From contig NZ_AP023243.1 in the NCBI RefSeq assembly GCF_016756495.1, forward strand, positions 434,001-498,000: DNA of 64,000 nt, written 5' to 3'. How positions within the stretch are numbered: position 1 is the first letter of the stretch; each line of letters begins with the position of its first letter. Below the pieces are notes generated by a model. The model was not told the DNA's origin. It worked only from the letters and a program-made list of their open reading frames with translations, and made no database searches. Both the position numbers and the translations under genes were made by a program. Source of the stretch: Mesorhizobium sp. 113-3-3. Its GTDB lineage: Bacteria; Pseudomonadota; Alphaproteobacteria; Rhizobiales; Rhizobiaceae. Of the stretch, positions 55,055-63,015 are shown one piece after another.

Positions 55055-55993
55055 TTACCAGAGCCAGCTGCCCTTCCCCAGCGCGGCCGCCGCATCGACA
55101 ATTCGGGTGAAACTTTCGCGGGCGCGACCGACCGTGTGCCGGGCCCTGAGATAGCCATGCACCAGGCCCGGTTCGTCGAACCATGTGGCCCGCCCGCCGC
55201 CCGCGATGATGCGGTCGCGATAGGTTTCGCCGTCTGAAGACAGCGGGTCGCACTGCGCGGTGATCAGGACTGTCGGCGGCAGCCTGGCGAAGTCGGTATC
55301 GGCCAGCGGCGCCAGCGTCGCATCGCCGCTGCGATCCTGCCCGCCGGTGCGGATGTGCTTGTAGAATTCGAGATCGCGCATGGTCAGCATCGGCGCCTCG
55401 GCATGGATCACATAGGAACCCTTCGAACGGTCGCCGCCGAGGCCGGGATAGATCAGGACCTGGCCCACCGGCGACTTCGCATGGCTGCGCGTGGCGTGCG
55501 CAACTGCGGCGCAGAGATTGCCGCCGGCGCTGTCGCCGCAGAGCAGGATGGGGCGGTCGCGGCTGGACGCAGCCCATGCGAAGGCGCTCATCGCATCATC
55601 GAAGGCTGCCGGATGCAGATGCTCCGGCGCCAGGCGGTAGTCGACCGAGACAACCTCGTAGCCGGTGCGGCCGCAGAGTTCGGCGCAGACATCGTCATGG
55701 CTGTCCAGCCCGCCAAGGATGAAGCCGCCGCCATGGATGTAGAGCACGGTCGCCGCCGGCTGCGGGGCGCTTCGGTAGGTGCGGATCGGGATGTCGTGCG
55801 TGGGCGTTGCGATGGCGGAGGTTTCGACCGTCACGCCCTGGGGGTAGCTGGCAAAGAACTCCCGGCACATGCGGTCATAGATCTCGCGCTGCTGGGTGAT
55901 CGTGTAGTCGATCGTATCGGGCGGATAGTAGGAATTGGTCCGCTCGATGAAGGCCCAGGTCTCGGCGTCGATGAGTTTTGTGTAGTCGGTCAT
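55055..55993 (-). CDS. Alpha/beta hydrolase, hormone-sensitive lipase-type esterase
   Basis: 312 residues. Oxyanion motif HGGGFILGGLDSHD, nucleophile GDSAGGNL, catalytic Asp in TAQCDPLSSDGE and His in EPGLVHGYLR. This is the bacterial HSL/acetyl-esterase family. No signal peptide. It lies downstream of the catabolic cluster, separated by a palindromic element; GGAG is present before the ATG. A thioesterase role in the cluster is possible but unproven. Confidence 0.9.
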   Translation of the reverse strand: MTDYTKLIDAETWAFIERTNSYYPPDTIDYTITQQREIYDRMCREFFASYPQGVTVETSAIATPTHDIPIRTYRSAPQPAATVLYIHGGGFILGGLDSHDDVCAELCGRTGYEVVSVDYRLAPEHLHPAAFDDAMSAFAWAASSRDRPILLCGDSAGGNLCAAVAHATRSHAKSPVGQVLIYPGLGGDRSKGSYVIHAEAPMLTMRDLEFYKHIRTGGQDRSGDATLAPLADTDFARLPPTVLITAQCDPLSSDGETYRDRIIAGGGRATWFDEPGLVHGYLRARHTVGRARESFTRIVDAAAALGKGSWLW

Positions 55994-56000
55994 GGAACTC

Positions 56001-56113
56001 CTTTACCTCCCCCTTGATTGTGGAGGTCGCCGCGGAGCGGCGGGTGGGGGTGGCAGCGCTTCACCCCACCCCGCACCTTCGGTCCGACCCTCCCCATCAA
56101 GGGGAGGGTAAAG
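56001..56113. repeat. Complex palindromic repeat before CaiD-like gene end
   Basis: CTTTACCTCCCCCTTGATTG (from 56001) pairs with the end CATCAAGGGGAGGGTAAAG (to 56113); inner GCCGC-GGA-GCGGC and GGGGTGG-CACCCC stems. It fills the whole gap between the hydratase-like and esterase genes and shares its layout with 50025-50117. Confidence 0.87.
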
Positions 56114-56896
56114 TCACTTGCCCTTCCACACCGGATCGCGCTTTTCGGCGAAGGCGCGGAACCCTTCCATATTGTCCTCCGAACCGTACAGCGCATCGAC
56201 CGTCGCCAGTTGCCGGCGCGTCACCTTGTTCATGGCGTCCTGGAAGGTCAGCGCCTCGGCCACGCGCGCGGTCTCCTTGATCGCCGCAAACACCAGCGGC
56301 GGGCCGCTGGCGAGCAGCCTTGCGATCTCCCAGACGCGGTCCTCGAGCTTTTCCTTGGGCAGCACCTCGTTGACCAGGCCCCAGCGATGCGCTTCGGCGA
56401 CATCCATCCAGCGGCCGGTGAGCAAGAGGTCCATGGCGACATGATAGGGAATGCGCTTCGGCAGCTTGATCGTCGCCGCGTCGGCCAGCGTGCCGGCGCG
56501 GATTTCGGGGAGCGCGAAGGAGGAATGATCGGAGGCGTAGATGAGGTCGCAGGACAGCGCCAGCTCGAAGCCGCCGCCCACCGCCATGCCGTTGACGCAA
56601 GCGATGACCGGCTTGTTCAGGTCGCGCAATTCCTGAAGGCCGGCAAAGCCGCCGACGCCATAGTCGCCGTCGACCGCGTCGCCGCCGGCGGCTGCCTTGA
56701 GGTCCCAGCCGGCGCAGAAGAACTTGTCGCCGGCCGTCTTGACGATGGCAACGCGCAGTTCCGGGTCGTCGCGGAACGCCTTGAAGGTCTCGCCCATCAG
56801 CCGCGAGGTCTTGAGGTCGATGGCGTTGGCCTTGGGCCGGTCGAGCGTGACCTCGAGGATCGAGCCTTCGCGACGGGTCGAAATGACGTCAGACAT
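56114..56896 (-). CDS. caiD: Enoyl-CoA hydratase/isomerase, carnitinyl-CoA dehydratase (CaiD)-like
   Basis: 260 residues from ATG 56896. Crotonase fold with oxyanion holes at DKFFCAGWDLK and NGMAVGGGFELALSCDLIYA, the second carrying CaiD-like features; the catalytic Glu lies in FALPEIRAGTLAD. CaiD interconverts crotonobetainyl-CoA and L-carnitinyl-CoA. The neighbours (carnitine dehydrogenase, BKACE, acyl-CoA dehydrogenase) support this, but sequence alone would allow a general enoyl-CoA hydratase. Overlaps the 3' end of the upstream synthetase gene by eight bases. Confidence 0.8.
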   Translation of the reverse strand: MSDVISTRREGSILEVTLDRPKANAIDLKTSRLMGETFKAFRDDPELRVAIVKTAGDKFFCAGWDLKAAAGGDAVDGDYGVGGFAGLQELRDLNKPVIACVNGMAVGGGFELALSCDLIYASDHSSFALPEIRAGTLADAATIKLPKRIPYHVAMDLLLTGRWMDVAEAHRWGLVNEVLPKEKLEDRVWEIARLLASGPPLVFAAIKETARVAEALTFQDAMNKVTRRQLATVDALYGSEDNMEGFRAFAEKRDPVWKGK

Positions 56897-58973
56897 TCTT
56901 GTTTTCTCCCAGCACCAGCAGCGCATCGGCAATCCAGGCGCCCTTGCCTTCGACGCAGACGATCAGCGGGTTGATGTCGAGTTCCTCGATCTCGCCGGCA
57001 TTCTTCTGCACGAAACCGGCAATGCCCGCGATGGCGTCGATGGCGGCCGCGACGTCGGCCTTCGGCCGGCCGCGATAGCCTTCAAGCAGCGGGAACAGTT
57101 TGAGGCCGCGCAGGGCCGCCTCGATGTCGTCACGGGTCGCCGGCAGCATCAGCGTGACGCTGTCGCGCAGCAGCTCAACCAGAACGCCGCCGGTGCCGAG
57201 CGTCATGACAGCGCCGAACATCGGATCCCTGGTGAAGCCGACGATCAGTTCGGCGACGCCGTCGCGCACCATGCGCTCGACATAGAGCCCGGTGCCGAGG
57301 GGCAGCAGGTCATGCGCTGCCGTGCTGACGGATTCGGCGTCCTTGAGGTTGAGCCTGACGGCGCCGACCTCGGATTTGTGGGTGACGCCCAGCGCCTTCA
57401 GCGCGACGGGAAAGCCGAGCGCCATCGAGGAGATCACCGCCTCGACCGCATTGCCGGCGCGCTCGCCCTTCGGCACGGGAAGCCCGGCCTTGATCAGCCG
57501 CGCCTTGGCTTCAGCCTCGTCGGGCGTGACATGCTCGCCTCCGGCAGCGCCGGAAGCAGAGGTGTCGACCGGCTGCGCCTGCGGCTCAGCCCAAGCCCAG
57601 CCGATGAAGGCTGCCGCGCCCGCGGCATCCATCGCCTCGGAAATGCCGAACAGCGGCACCATGCCGCGCGCCATCAATTCGGCGGTGTATTCCTCGGGCA
57701 GGTTTTCCGGCAGCGAGGAGACGATGGCGCCGTGCGCCTTGTTGGTCTTCAGCGCCGATTCGAAGGCGCGCAGCGTCGCCCACCAGTCGGTGACCGAGCA
57801 GCGGTCCGGGCGCGGAAAGTCGAGCACCAGCATGTTGAGATCAAAACCGCCCGACACCATGGCGGTGAAGGTGGCGGTCATCGCCGGCTCGTTGTTCCAG
57901 ATGAAGGTGTGATAGTCCAACGGATTGGCGACCGCGACCAGCGGCCCAAGCGTCGACTTGACATGGGCTCGGTGCGTTTCCGTCAGCACCGGGAAATTGA
58001 CCCAGCGGCCTTCGGCGCTGTCGGCCATGACGGAGGCTTCGCCGCCCGAACAGCTCATCGACGAGAGGCGATAGCCGGGCAGCGGACCGGTGACGTGCAG
58101 CAGCTTCAGCGCCTCGATGAAGGCGGGGATGGAATCGACACGCGCAATGCCGAGCCGCCTCAGGAAGGCGCCCGAGGCCGCATCCGAGCCGGCGAGCGAG
58201 GCGGTATGCGAAACCGTCGCCTGCCGCGCCTGTTCGGAGCGGCCGACCTTCATGGCAATGATCGGTTTTTTCAGCTCGCGCGCCCTGGCGGCCAACCGTT
58301 CGAAGCCGGCTACGGAGTCAAAAGCCTCGATGTGCAGGCCGAGCGATGTCACCCGCTCATCCTCGATCAGGCCAAGCGCCATTTCGGAGAGGCCGGTCTG
58401 CGCCTGGTTGCCGGCGGTCATGAGGAAGGCGATCGGCAGGCCGCGCTTCTGCATCGTCATGTTGATGGCGATGTTGGAGGACTGGGTGATGATGGCAACA
58501 CCCTTGCCGCCCTCCTCCAGCCTGATGCCGCCATGCTGGTCGGGCCAGAGCAGCGCGCCGTCGGCATAGTTGATCAGGCCGTAGCAATTCGGCCCGATGA
58601 TCGGCATCTCGCCGGCCGCGGCGACCAGTTCGGCCTGCAGCCGCTCGCCATCGTCGTCATAGGCCTCGGTCTCGAGGAAGCCGGCGGCAAAGCAGACGGC
58701 GCCGCCGGCGCCGCGCTCGGCCAGCGCCTTGATGACCTCGATGGTGAGATGCCGGTTGACGCCGACAAAGGCTGCATCCGGCGCGCCGGGCAGATCGGCG
58801 ACCGACCGATAGGCCTTGCGGCCGGCGACTTCGTCCTTGGTCGGGTGCACCGGCCAGATTTCGCCGGCAAAGCCCATCTTGATGGATTGCGCGACGACGG
58901 CGGCGGCCTGCACGCCGCCGAAGACGGCGATCGATTTCGGGCGCAAGAGACGTTCGAGTTTATGCATGGTCAT
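56889..58973 (-). CDS. Acyl-CoA synthetase, NDP-forming (fused alpha-beta)
   Basis: 694 residues. CoA-binding Rossmann domain at the N-terminus (IAVFGGVQAAAVVAQSIKMGFAG in two blocks), succinyl-CoA-synthetase-like domains with IIGPNCYGLIN and SCSGGEASVMADSA, and a C-terminal ATP-grasp (LPVPKGERAGNAVEAV; GYRGRPKADVAA). Makes an acyl-CoA from an acid with ATP, giving ADP and phosphate. In context it is the candidate enzyme activating gamma-butyrobetaine, crotonobetaine or carnitine, a step usually done by AMP-forming BbsG/CaiC types. Confidence 0.87.
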   Translation of the reverse strand: MTMHKLERLLRPKSIAVFGGVQAAAVVAQSIKMGFAGEIWPVHPTKDEVAGRKAYRSVADLPGAPDAAFVGVNRHLTIEVIKALAERGAGGAVCFAAGFLETEAYDDDGERLQAELVAAAGEMPIIGPNCYGLINYADGALLWPDQHGGIRLEEGGKGVAIITQSSNIAINMTMQKRGLPIAFLMTAGNQAQTGLSEMALGLIEDERVTSLGLHIEAFDSVAGFERLAARARELKKPIIAMKVGRSEQARQATVSHTASLAGSDAASGAFLRRLGIARVDSIPAFIEALKLLHVTGPLPGYRLSSMSCSGGEASVMADSAEGRWVNFPVLTETHRAHVKSTLGPLVAVANPLDYHTFIWNNEPAMTATFTAMVSGGFDLNMLVLDFPRPDRCSVTDWWATLRAFESALKTNKAHGAIVSSLPENLPEEYTAELMARGMVPLFGISEAMDAAGAAAFIGWAWAEPQAQPVDTSASGAAGGEHVTPDEAEAKARLIKAGLPVPKGERAGNAVEAVISSMALGFPVALKALGVTHKSEVGAVRLNLKDAESVSTAAHDLLPLGTGLYVERMVRDGVAELIVGFTRDPMFGAVMTLGTGGVLVELLRDSVTLMLPATRDDIEAALRGLKLFPLLEGYRGRPKADVAAAIDAIAGIAGFVQKNAGEIEELDINPLIVCVEGKGAWIADALLVLGENKNV

Positions 58974-58996
58974 CTTTTCGTTTGAGCGCGATCTCA

Positions 58997-59018
58997 GGAC
59001 AAACGATCTCGTTTGTCC
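58997..59018. repeat. Perfect 10-bp hairpin within the catabolic operon
   Basis: GGACAAACGA (58997-59006), TC, TCGTTTGTCC (59009-59018). It lies in the 80-base spacer between the acyl-CoA dehydrogenase and synthetase genes. There is no U-run, so it is more likely an RNA-stabilising or repeat element than a terminator. Confidence 0.7.
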
Positions 59019-59053
59019 GACAAAGCCGGATCCCGGCCTGGGCGCATCATGCT

Positions 59054-60217
59054 CTAAGCTCCGAACGGACGCAGCAGCGCCCGCGAAATAATGTGTCGCT
59101 GAATCTCCGACGTGCCTTCCCAGATGCGCTCGACGCGGGCGTCGCGCCAGATGCGCTCCAGCGGCAGGTCGTCCATCAGCCCCATGCCGCCATGGATCTG
59201 GATCGCCTCGTCGGCAACGTAAGCCAGCATTTCGGTGGCTTTAAGTTTGGCCATGGCCATGTCCTGGTCGGTGACAGTCCCCTGATCGTACTTCCAGCCA
59301 GCTTCGAACACCATCAGGTCGGCGGCCTTCAATTCCGTCGCCATGTCGGCGAGCTTGAAAGACACGCCCTGGAACTTGCCAATCTGCTGGCCGAATTGCT
59401 GGCGCTGCGCGGCGTACTCGACGGCGTGGCCAAGCGCCCGCTCGGCGCGGCCGAGACAGGTGGCGCCGACCTGCAGGCGGGTGGCGCCAAGCCAGGAATT
59501 GGCGACGTCGAAGCCCTTGTGCACTTCGCCCAGAACCTGGCTCGCCGGCAGGCGGCAATCGTCGAATTCGAGGATGGCGTTGGTGTAGCCGCGATGCGAG
59601 ACGTTGCGGTAGCCGTCGCGCACCGTGAACCCCTTTGTGCCCTTGTCGACAAAGAAGGCGGTGATCTTCTTGCGCTTGCCGCGCGGCGAATCCTCTTCGC
59701 CGGAAGCCATGAAGACGATGGCGAAATCAGCGAGATCGGCGTGGGAGATAAAATGCTTGGTGCCGTTCAGCACCCAGTCGTCGCCGTCCTGCACCGCGGT
59801 CGCCTTCATACCACGCAGGTCGGAGCCGGCGCCCGGCTCGGTCATCGCCAGGCAGTCCCATTTCTCGCCACGGATGCAAGGGAACAGGTATTTTTCGCGC
59901 TGCTCGGGCGTGCCGGCCAGCAGGATGTTGGAGGGACGCGCGACGCAGGTCCAGTGCAGCGCGTAATTGGCGCGGCCGAGTTCCTTTTCGTAGAGCAGCC
60001 AGGTCACGGTATCGAGGCCTGCGCCACCGACATCCGCGGGCATGTTGGCGGCGTAGAGACCGGCCTCGATCGCCTTGGCCTTGATCTCCTCGATCAGTTC
60101 GCGGCGCAGCACGCCGGTGCGCTCGACCTCGCGCTCATGCGGGTAGAGCTCATTCTCGACGAAGGCGCGAGTCGTCTCAACGATGAGTTTCTGTTCGTCC
60201 GAAAGACCGAAATCCAT
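59054..60217 (-). CDS. Acyl-CoA dehydrogenase (gamma-butyrobetainyl-CoA dehydrogenase candidate)
   Basis: 387 residues, standard length. FAD and substrate motifs: CLAMTEPGAGSDLRGMKA, FISHADLADFAIVF, and QIHGGMGLMDDLPLERIWRD in adjoining blocks; the C-terminal WEGTSEIQRHIISRALL carries the FAD-contact end. The catalytic base is not obvious to me without alignment. In the cluster it could form the crotonobetainyl-CoA double bond (CaiA-like). Starts four bases after the carnitine dehydrogenase stop, so co-transcribed. Confidence 0.87.
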   Translation of the reverse strand: MDFGLSDEQKLIVETTRAFVENELYPHEREVERTGVLRRELIEEIKAKAIEAGLYAANMPADVGGAGLDTVTWLLYEKELGRANYALHWTCVARPSNILLAGTPEQREKYLFPCIRGEKWDCLAMTEPGAGSDLRGMKATAVQDGDDWVLNGTKHFISHADLADFAIVFMASGEEDSPRGKRKKITAFFVDKGTKGFTVRDGYRNVSHRGYTNAILEFDDCRLPASQVLGEVHKGFDVANSWLGATRLQVGATCLGRAERALGHAVEYAAQRQQFGQQIGKFQGVSFKLADMATELKAADLMVFEAGWKYDQGTVTDQDMAMAKLKATEMLAYVADEAIQIHGGMGLMDDLPLERIWRDARVERIWEGTSEIQRHIISRALLRPFGA

Positions 60218-60221
60218 CGTC

Positions 60222-61316
60222 TCAGACCTTCTTCTTTTTCTTCGGCTTTTCCGCCTTCTTTACCGGCTTGGCGGCCTTGGCCTTCTCGGCGGCCTTGGAA
60301 GCCGCCGGCTTCTTCGCCGCCAGCTTGGCGAGCTGCTTGGTGTAATCCTTGTGCAGTGCGCCGGCACCCCAGCCCTTGCCCTTGTTCTGCTTCGAAAGCG
60401 CGTCCATGATCGCGACCAGATTGTCGTCGCGGATCTTTTCCAGCTCACGGATCGACAGGCCATGCGCCTGGTCGTCCGACTGGGTGGCGATCAGGTCGAC
60501 CAGTTCGTCGTTGAATTCCGGCACGTCCATCAGCTTGGTCCACGGCCATTTCAGGCAAGGTCCGAACTGCGCCATGAAGTGGCGCATGCCGGCCTCGCCA
60601 CCGGCGACGCGATAGACCTGGAACATGCCCATCTGCGCCCAGCGCAGGCCGAAGCCATAGCGCATGATGTCGTCGAGTTCCTCGACGGTGCAGATGCCGT
60701 CCTTGATCAGCCACAGCGCCTCGCGCCATGCCGCTTCCAGCAGGCGGTCGCCGACGAAGGCCTCGATCTCCTTGCGGATGACCACAGGCTTCATGCCGAT
60801 CGAGGCATAGATCTCCTTGGCGACCTCGATGGCCTCCGGAAAAGTCTGGTCGCCGCCGACGATTTCGACCAGCGGCAGGAGGTAGACCGGGTTGAACGGG
60901 TGGCCGACGACCAGCCGCTCCGGATGCTTCTTCATCGCCACCTGCATGTCGGTCGGCTTGATGCCGGAGGTCGAGGAGCCGACAATGGCGTTGGCCGGGG
61001 CATGGGCATCGATCTCGGCCAGCACCTTGTGCTTGAGGTCGAGCCGTTCCGGCACGCTTTCCTGGATGAAATCGGCATCGGCCACCGCCTCGGCGATGGT
61101 CTTGGCGAAGGTCAGCTTGCCCTCTTTCGGCAGGCCGCCGGGTACCATCTGCTTGTAGGCGCGGCGCGCGCCCTTCATCACTTCCGAGACCTTGCGCGAG
61201 GCTTCCGGATCCGGATCGAAGATGGACACGTCGATGCCGTTGAGCAGCAGCCGCGCCACCCAGCCGGCGCCGATGACACCGCCGCCAATGGCGGCCGCCT
61301 TGTTGATGATGCTCAT
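60222..61316 (-). CDS. cdhA: L-carnitine 3-dehydrogenase with basic C-terminal tail
   Basis: 364 residues. NAD-binding GGGVIGAGW at residues 11-19, then the 3-hydroxyacyl-CoA-dehydrogenase-like fold with SSTSGIKPTDMQ and GHPFNPVYLLPLVE (catalytic His). These match L-carnitine dehydrogenases, which make 3-dehydrocarnitine. Most members are about 320 residues; here residues 335-364 are an extra Lys/Ala/Pro tail ending KPKKKKKV. Start overlaps the stop of the HD-domain gene (ATGA), and BKACE is next upstream. Confidence 0.92.
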   Translation of the reverse strand: MSIINKAAAIGGGVIGAGWVARLLLNGIDVSIFDPDPEASRKVSEVMKGARRAYKQMVPGGLPKEGKLTFAKTIAEAVADADFIQESVPERLDLKHKVLAEIDAHAPANAIVGSSTSGIKPTDMQVAMKKHPERLVVGHPFNPVYLLPLVEIVGGDQTFPEAIEVAKEIYASIGMKPVVIRKEIEAFVGDRLLEAAWREALWLIKDGICTVEELDDIMRYGFGLRWAQMGMFQVYRVAGGEAGMRHFMAQFGPCLKWPWTKLMDVPEFNDELVDLIATQSDDQAHGLSIRELEKIRDDNLVAIMDALSKQNKGKGWGAGALHKDYTKQLAKLAAKKPAASKAAEKAKAAKPVKKAEKPKKKKKV

Positions 61317-61942
61317 GCGGAAGCTCCGGTTCTTGTCCTGGCTGTTTCGGGATCAATGAGAGGCACACGCTCGCCGGCGCGGATCACGGCTGCGTCGTAG
61401 GCCTTGCGGGCGAAGACTTCGAGCACGAAGGGCCGGAAGAATTCGATCGGCAGCGTCTCGTAATCGGGGTCGAAGCTCGACTGGTCCCAGCGCTCGCAGA
61501 ACTGGTCGCAATCATCGAAATAGGCGTGGCCGGCGAAGCGGTCGCGCGCATGGCGGTCGCCGCCGAGATGATGGGCGTAATAGAGCCGCTGGAAGTCGCC
61601 GTGCTTTTCCACCACCCAGGTGCATTGCTCGCGCACGAAGGGTTTCAGGATCGAAGCGGCGTATTCGTCGTGATTGTAGGGCGCGTAGATGTCGCCGATG
61701 TCGTGCAGCAGCGCGCAGGCGATCCAGTCGGTGTCGGCGCCGTCGCGCCAGGCGCGGGTCGCCGCCTGCAACGAATGGCCGAGCCGGGTGATCTTGTAGC
61801 CGGACAGGCCCTCGTCGAGCTGCACCAGCGCGTCGAGCAGCCGCTCGCCGGTCCTGGCGGCATAGTCGATTTCATGGGCGGTCAGGAACTCGTAGTCGTC
61901 CTTGTCGCCATCCTTCATCGCGGTGAATTTGACGGTGGCCAT
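61313..61942 (-). CDS. HD-domain protein resembling PhnZ/TmpB di-iron oxygenases
   Basis: 209 residues. The metal motifs are His56 (RLGHSLQAA), His80-Asp81 (ALLHDIGDIY), His91 (YNHDEYAA), and further His at 114 and 124-125, with Asp-rich FDDCDQF after. The His56 to His80 spacing of 24 and the GHSLQAA block parallel PhnZ (LEHSLQ; His34, His58-Asp59), a mixed-valent di-iron oxygenase, rather than a nucleotide phosphohydrolase. It lies between cdhA (four-base overlap) and BKACE (14 bases). TmpB of this fold releases glycine betaine from a trimethylamino-phosphonate, so a quaternary-amine substrate is plausible. Activity is unproven. Confidence 0.8.
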   Translation of the reverse strand: MATVKFTAMKDGDKDDYEFLTAHEIDYAARTGERLLDALVQLDEGLSGYKITRLGHSLQAATRAWRDGADTDWIACALLHDIGDIYAPYNHDEYAASILKPFVREQCTWVVEKHGDFQRLYYAHHLGGDRHARDRFAGHAYFDDCDQFCERWDQSSFDPDYETLPIEFFRPFVLEVFARKAYDAAVIRAGERVPLIDPETARTRTGASA

Positions 61943-61956
61943 CTCAAACCTCCGCT

Positions 61957-62880
61957 TTATGCCGCGGCTGCGATCGGCGCCCGCTTGGTCAAATTAAGCT
62001 TCTTGCGCACTTCCTCCGGCCCGAGGATCCGGGCGCCGAGATTGGTCACGATGCTGGCGGCGCGCTCGACGAGCTGCGCGTTGGTGGCCAGCACGCCCTT
62101 GTCGAGCCAAAGATTGTCTTCCAGACCGACGCGGACATTGCCGCCGGCGAGCACGGCGGCCGCGGCATAGGCCATCTGGTTGCGGCCGATGGCGAAAGCC
62201 GACCAGTTCCAGGTCGAGGGCACGTTGTTGACCATGGCCATGAAGGTGTTGAGATCGTCAGGCGCGCCCCACGGCACGCCCATGCAGAGCTGCACCAGCG
62301 CGTCGGGGTTGAGCACCTTCTCCTCGACCAGCTGCTTGGCGAACCAGAGATGGCCGGTGTCGAAAGCCTCGATCTCCGGCTTGACACCGAGCGCCGTCAT
62401 CATGCCGCCCATCGCGCGCAGCATGCCGGGCGTGTTGGTCATGACATAGTCGGCTTCGGCGAAGTTCATGGTGCCGCAGTCAAGGGTGCAGATTTCCGGC
62501 AGGCATTGGCGGACATGTTCCATGCGGTTGGTGGCGCCGCCCATGTCGGTGCCCTTCTCATTGAGCGGCAGCGGCGCTTCCGGCGAGCCGAACACCATGT
62601 CGCCGCCCATGCCGGCGGTGAGATTCAGCACCACGTCGACGTTGGCGTCACGGATACGCTCTGTGACTTCGCGGTAGAGATGCACATCGCGGCGCGGTTT
62701 GCCGGTCTCGGGGTCGCGGACATGGCAGTGGACGATCGCCGCGCCGGCCTTGGCCGCGTCGATGGCCGAATCGGCGATCTGCTTGGGCGAACGCGGCACA
62801 TGCGGAGAGCGATCCTGCGAACCGCCGGACCCGGTCACGGCACAGGTAATGAAAACCTCACGGTTCATCGCAAGCGGCAT
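61957..62880 (-). CDS. cdhC: BKACE family beta-keto acid cleavage enzyme, dehydrocarnitine type
   Basis: 307 residues from ATG 62880, which follows GGGAGGAG. TIM-barrel of the DUF849/BKACE family with the zinc-binding HxH (IVHCHVRDPETG) and conserved FITCAVTGS and VGLEDNLWLDKG. Members adjacent to carnitine dehydrogenase convert 3-dehydrocarnitine and acetyl-CoA to betainyl-CoA and acetoacetate. First gene of the minus-strand cluster. The substrate is inferred from the neighbours. Confidence 0.9.
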   Translation of the reverse strand: MPLAMNREVFITCAVTGSGGSQDRSPHVPRSPKQIADSAIDAAKAGAAIVHCHVRDPETGKPRRDVHLYREVTERIRDANVDVVLNLTAGMGGDMVFGSPEAPLPLNEKGTDMGGATNRMEHVRQCLPEICTLDCGTMNFAEADYVMTNTPGMLRAMGGMMTALGVKPEIEAFDTGHLWFAKQLVEEKVLNPDALVQLCMGVPWGAPDDLNTFMAMVNNVPSTWNWSAFAIGRNQMAYAAAAVLAGGNVRVGLEDNLWLDKGVLATNAQLVERAASIVTNLGARILGPEEVRKKLNLTKRAPIAAAA

Positions 62881-62907
62881 GGAATTCTCCTCCCAATTCG
62901 AACAGCC

Positions 62908-62954
62908 ATGCATGTCGCCCAAAAGTGGGAACCGGTTTGGGACAACGACATGCA
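62908..62954. repeat. Palindromic intergenic repeat, family B, copy 3
   Basis: CATGCATGTCGCCCAAAAGT then GGGAACCGGTTTGGGACAAC and GACATGCA; the reverse complement aligns with 41021-41066. It sits in the divergent promoter region of the carnitine cluster and its regulator. Confidence 0.85.
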
Positions 62955-63015
62955 CAGGGACCCGCATAACATTGCGCGACTTGCAGGCGGCTGCTTTGCG
63001 CTTTACGAAGACGAC

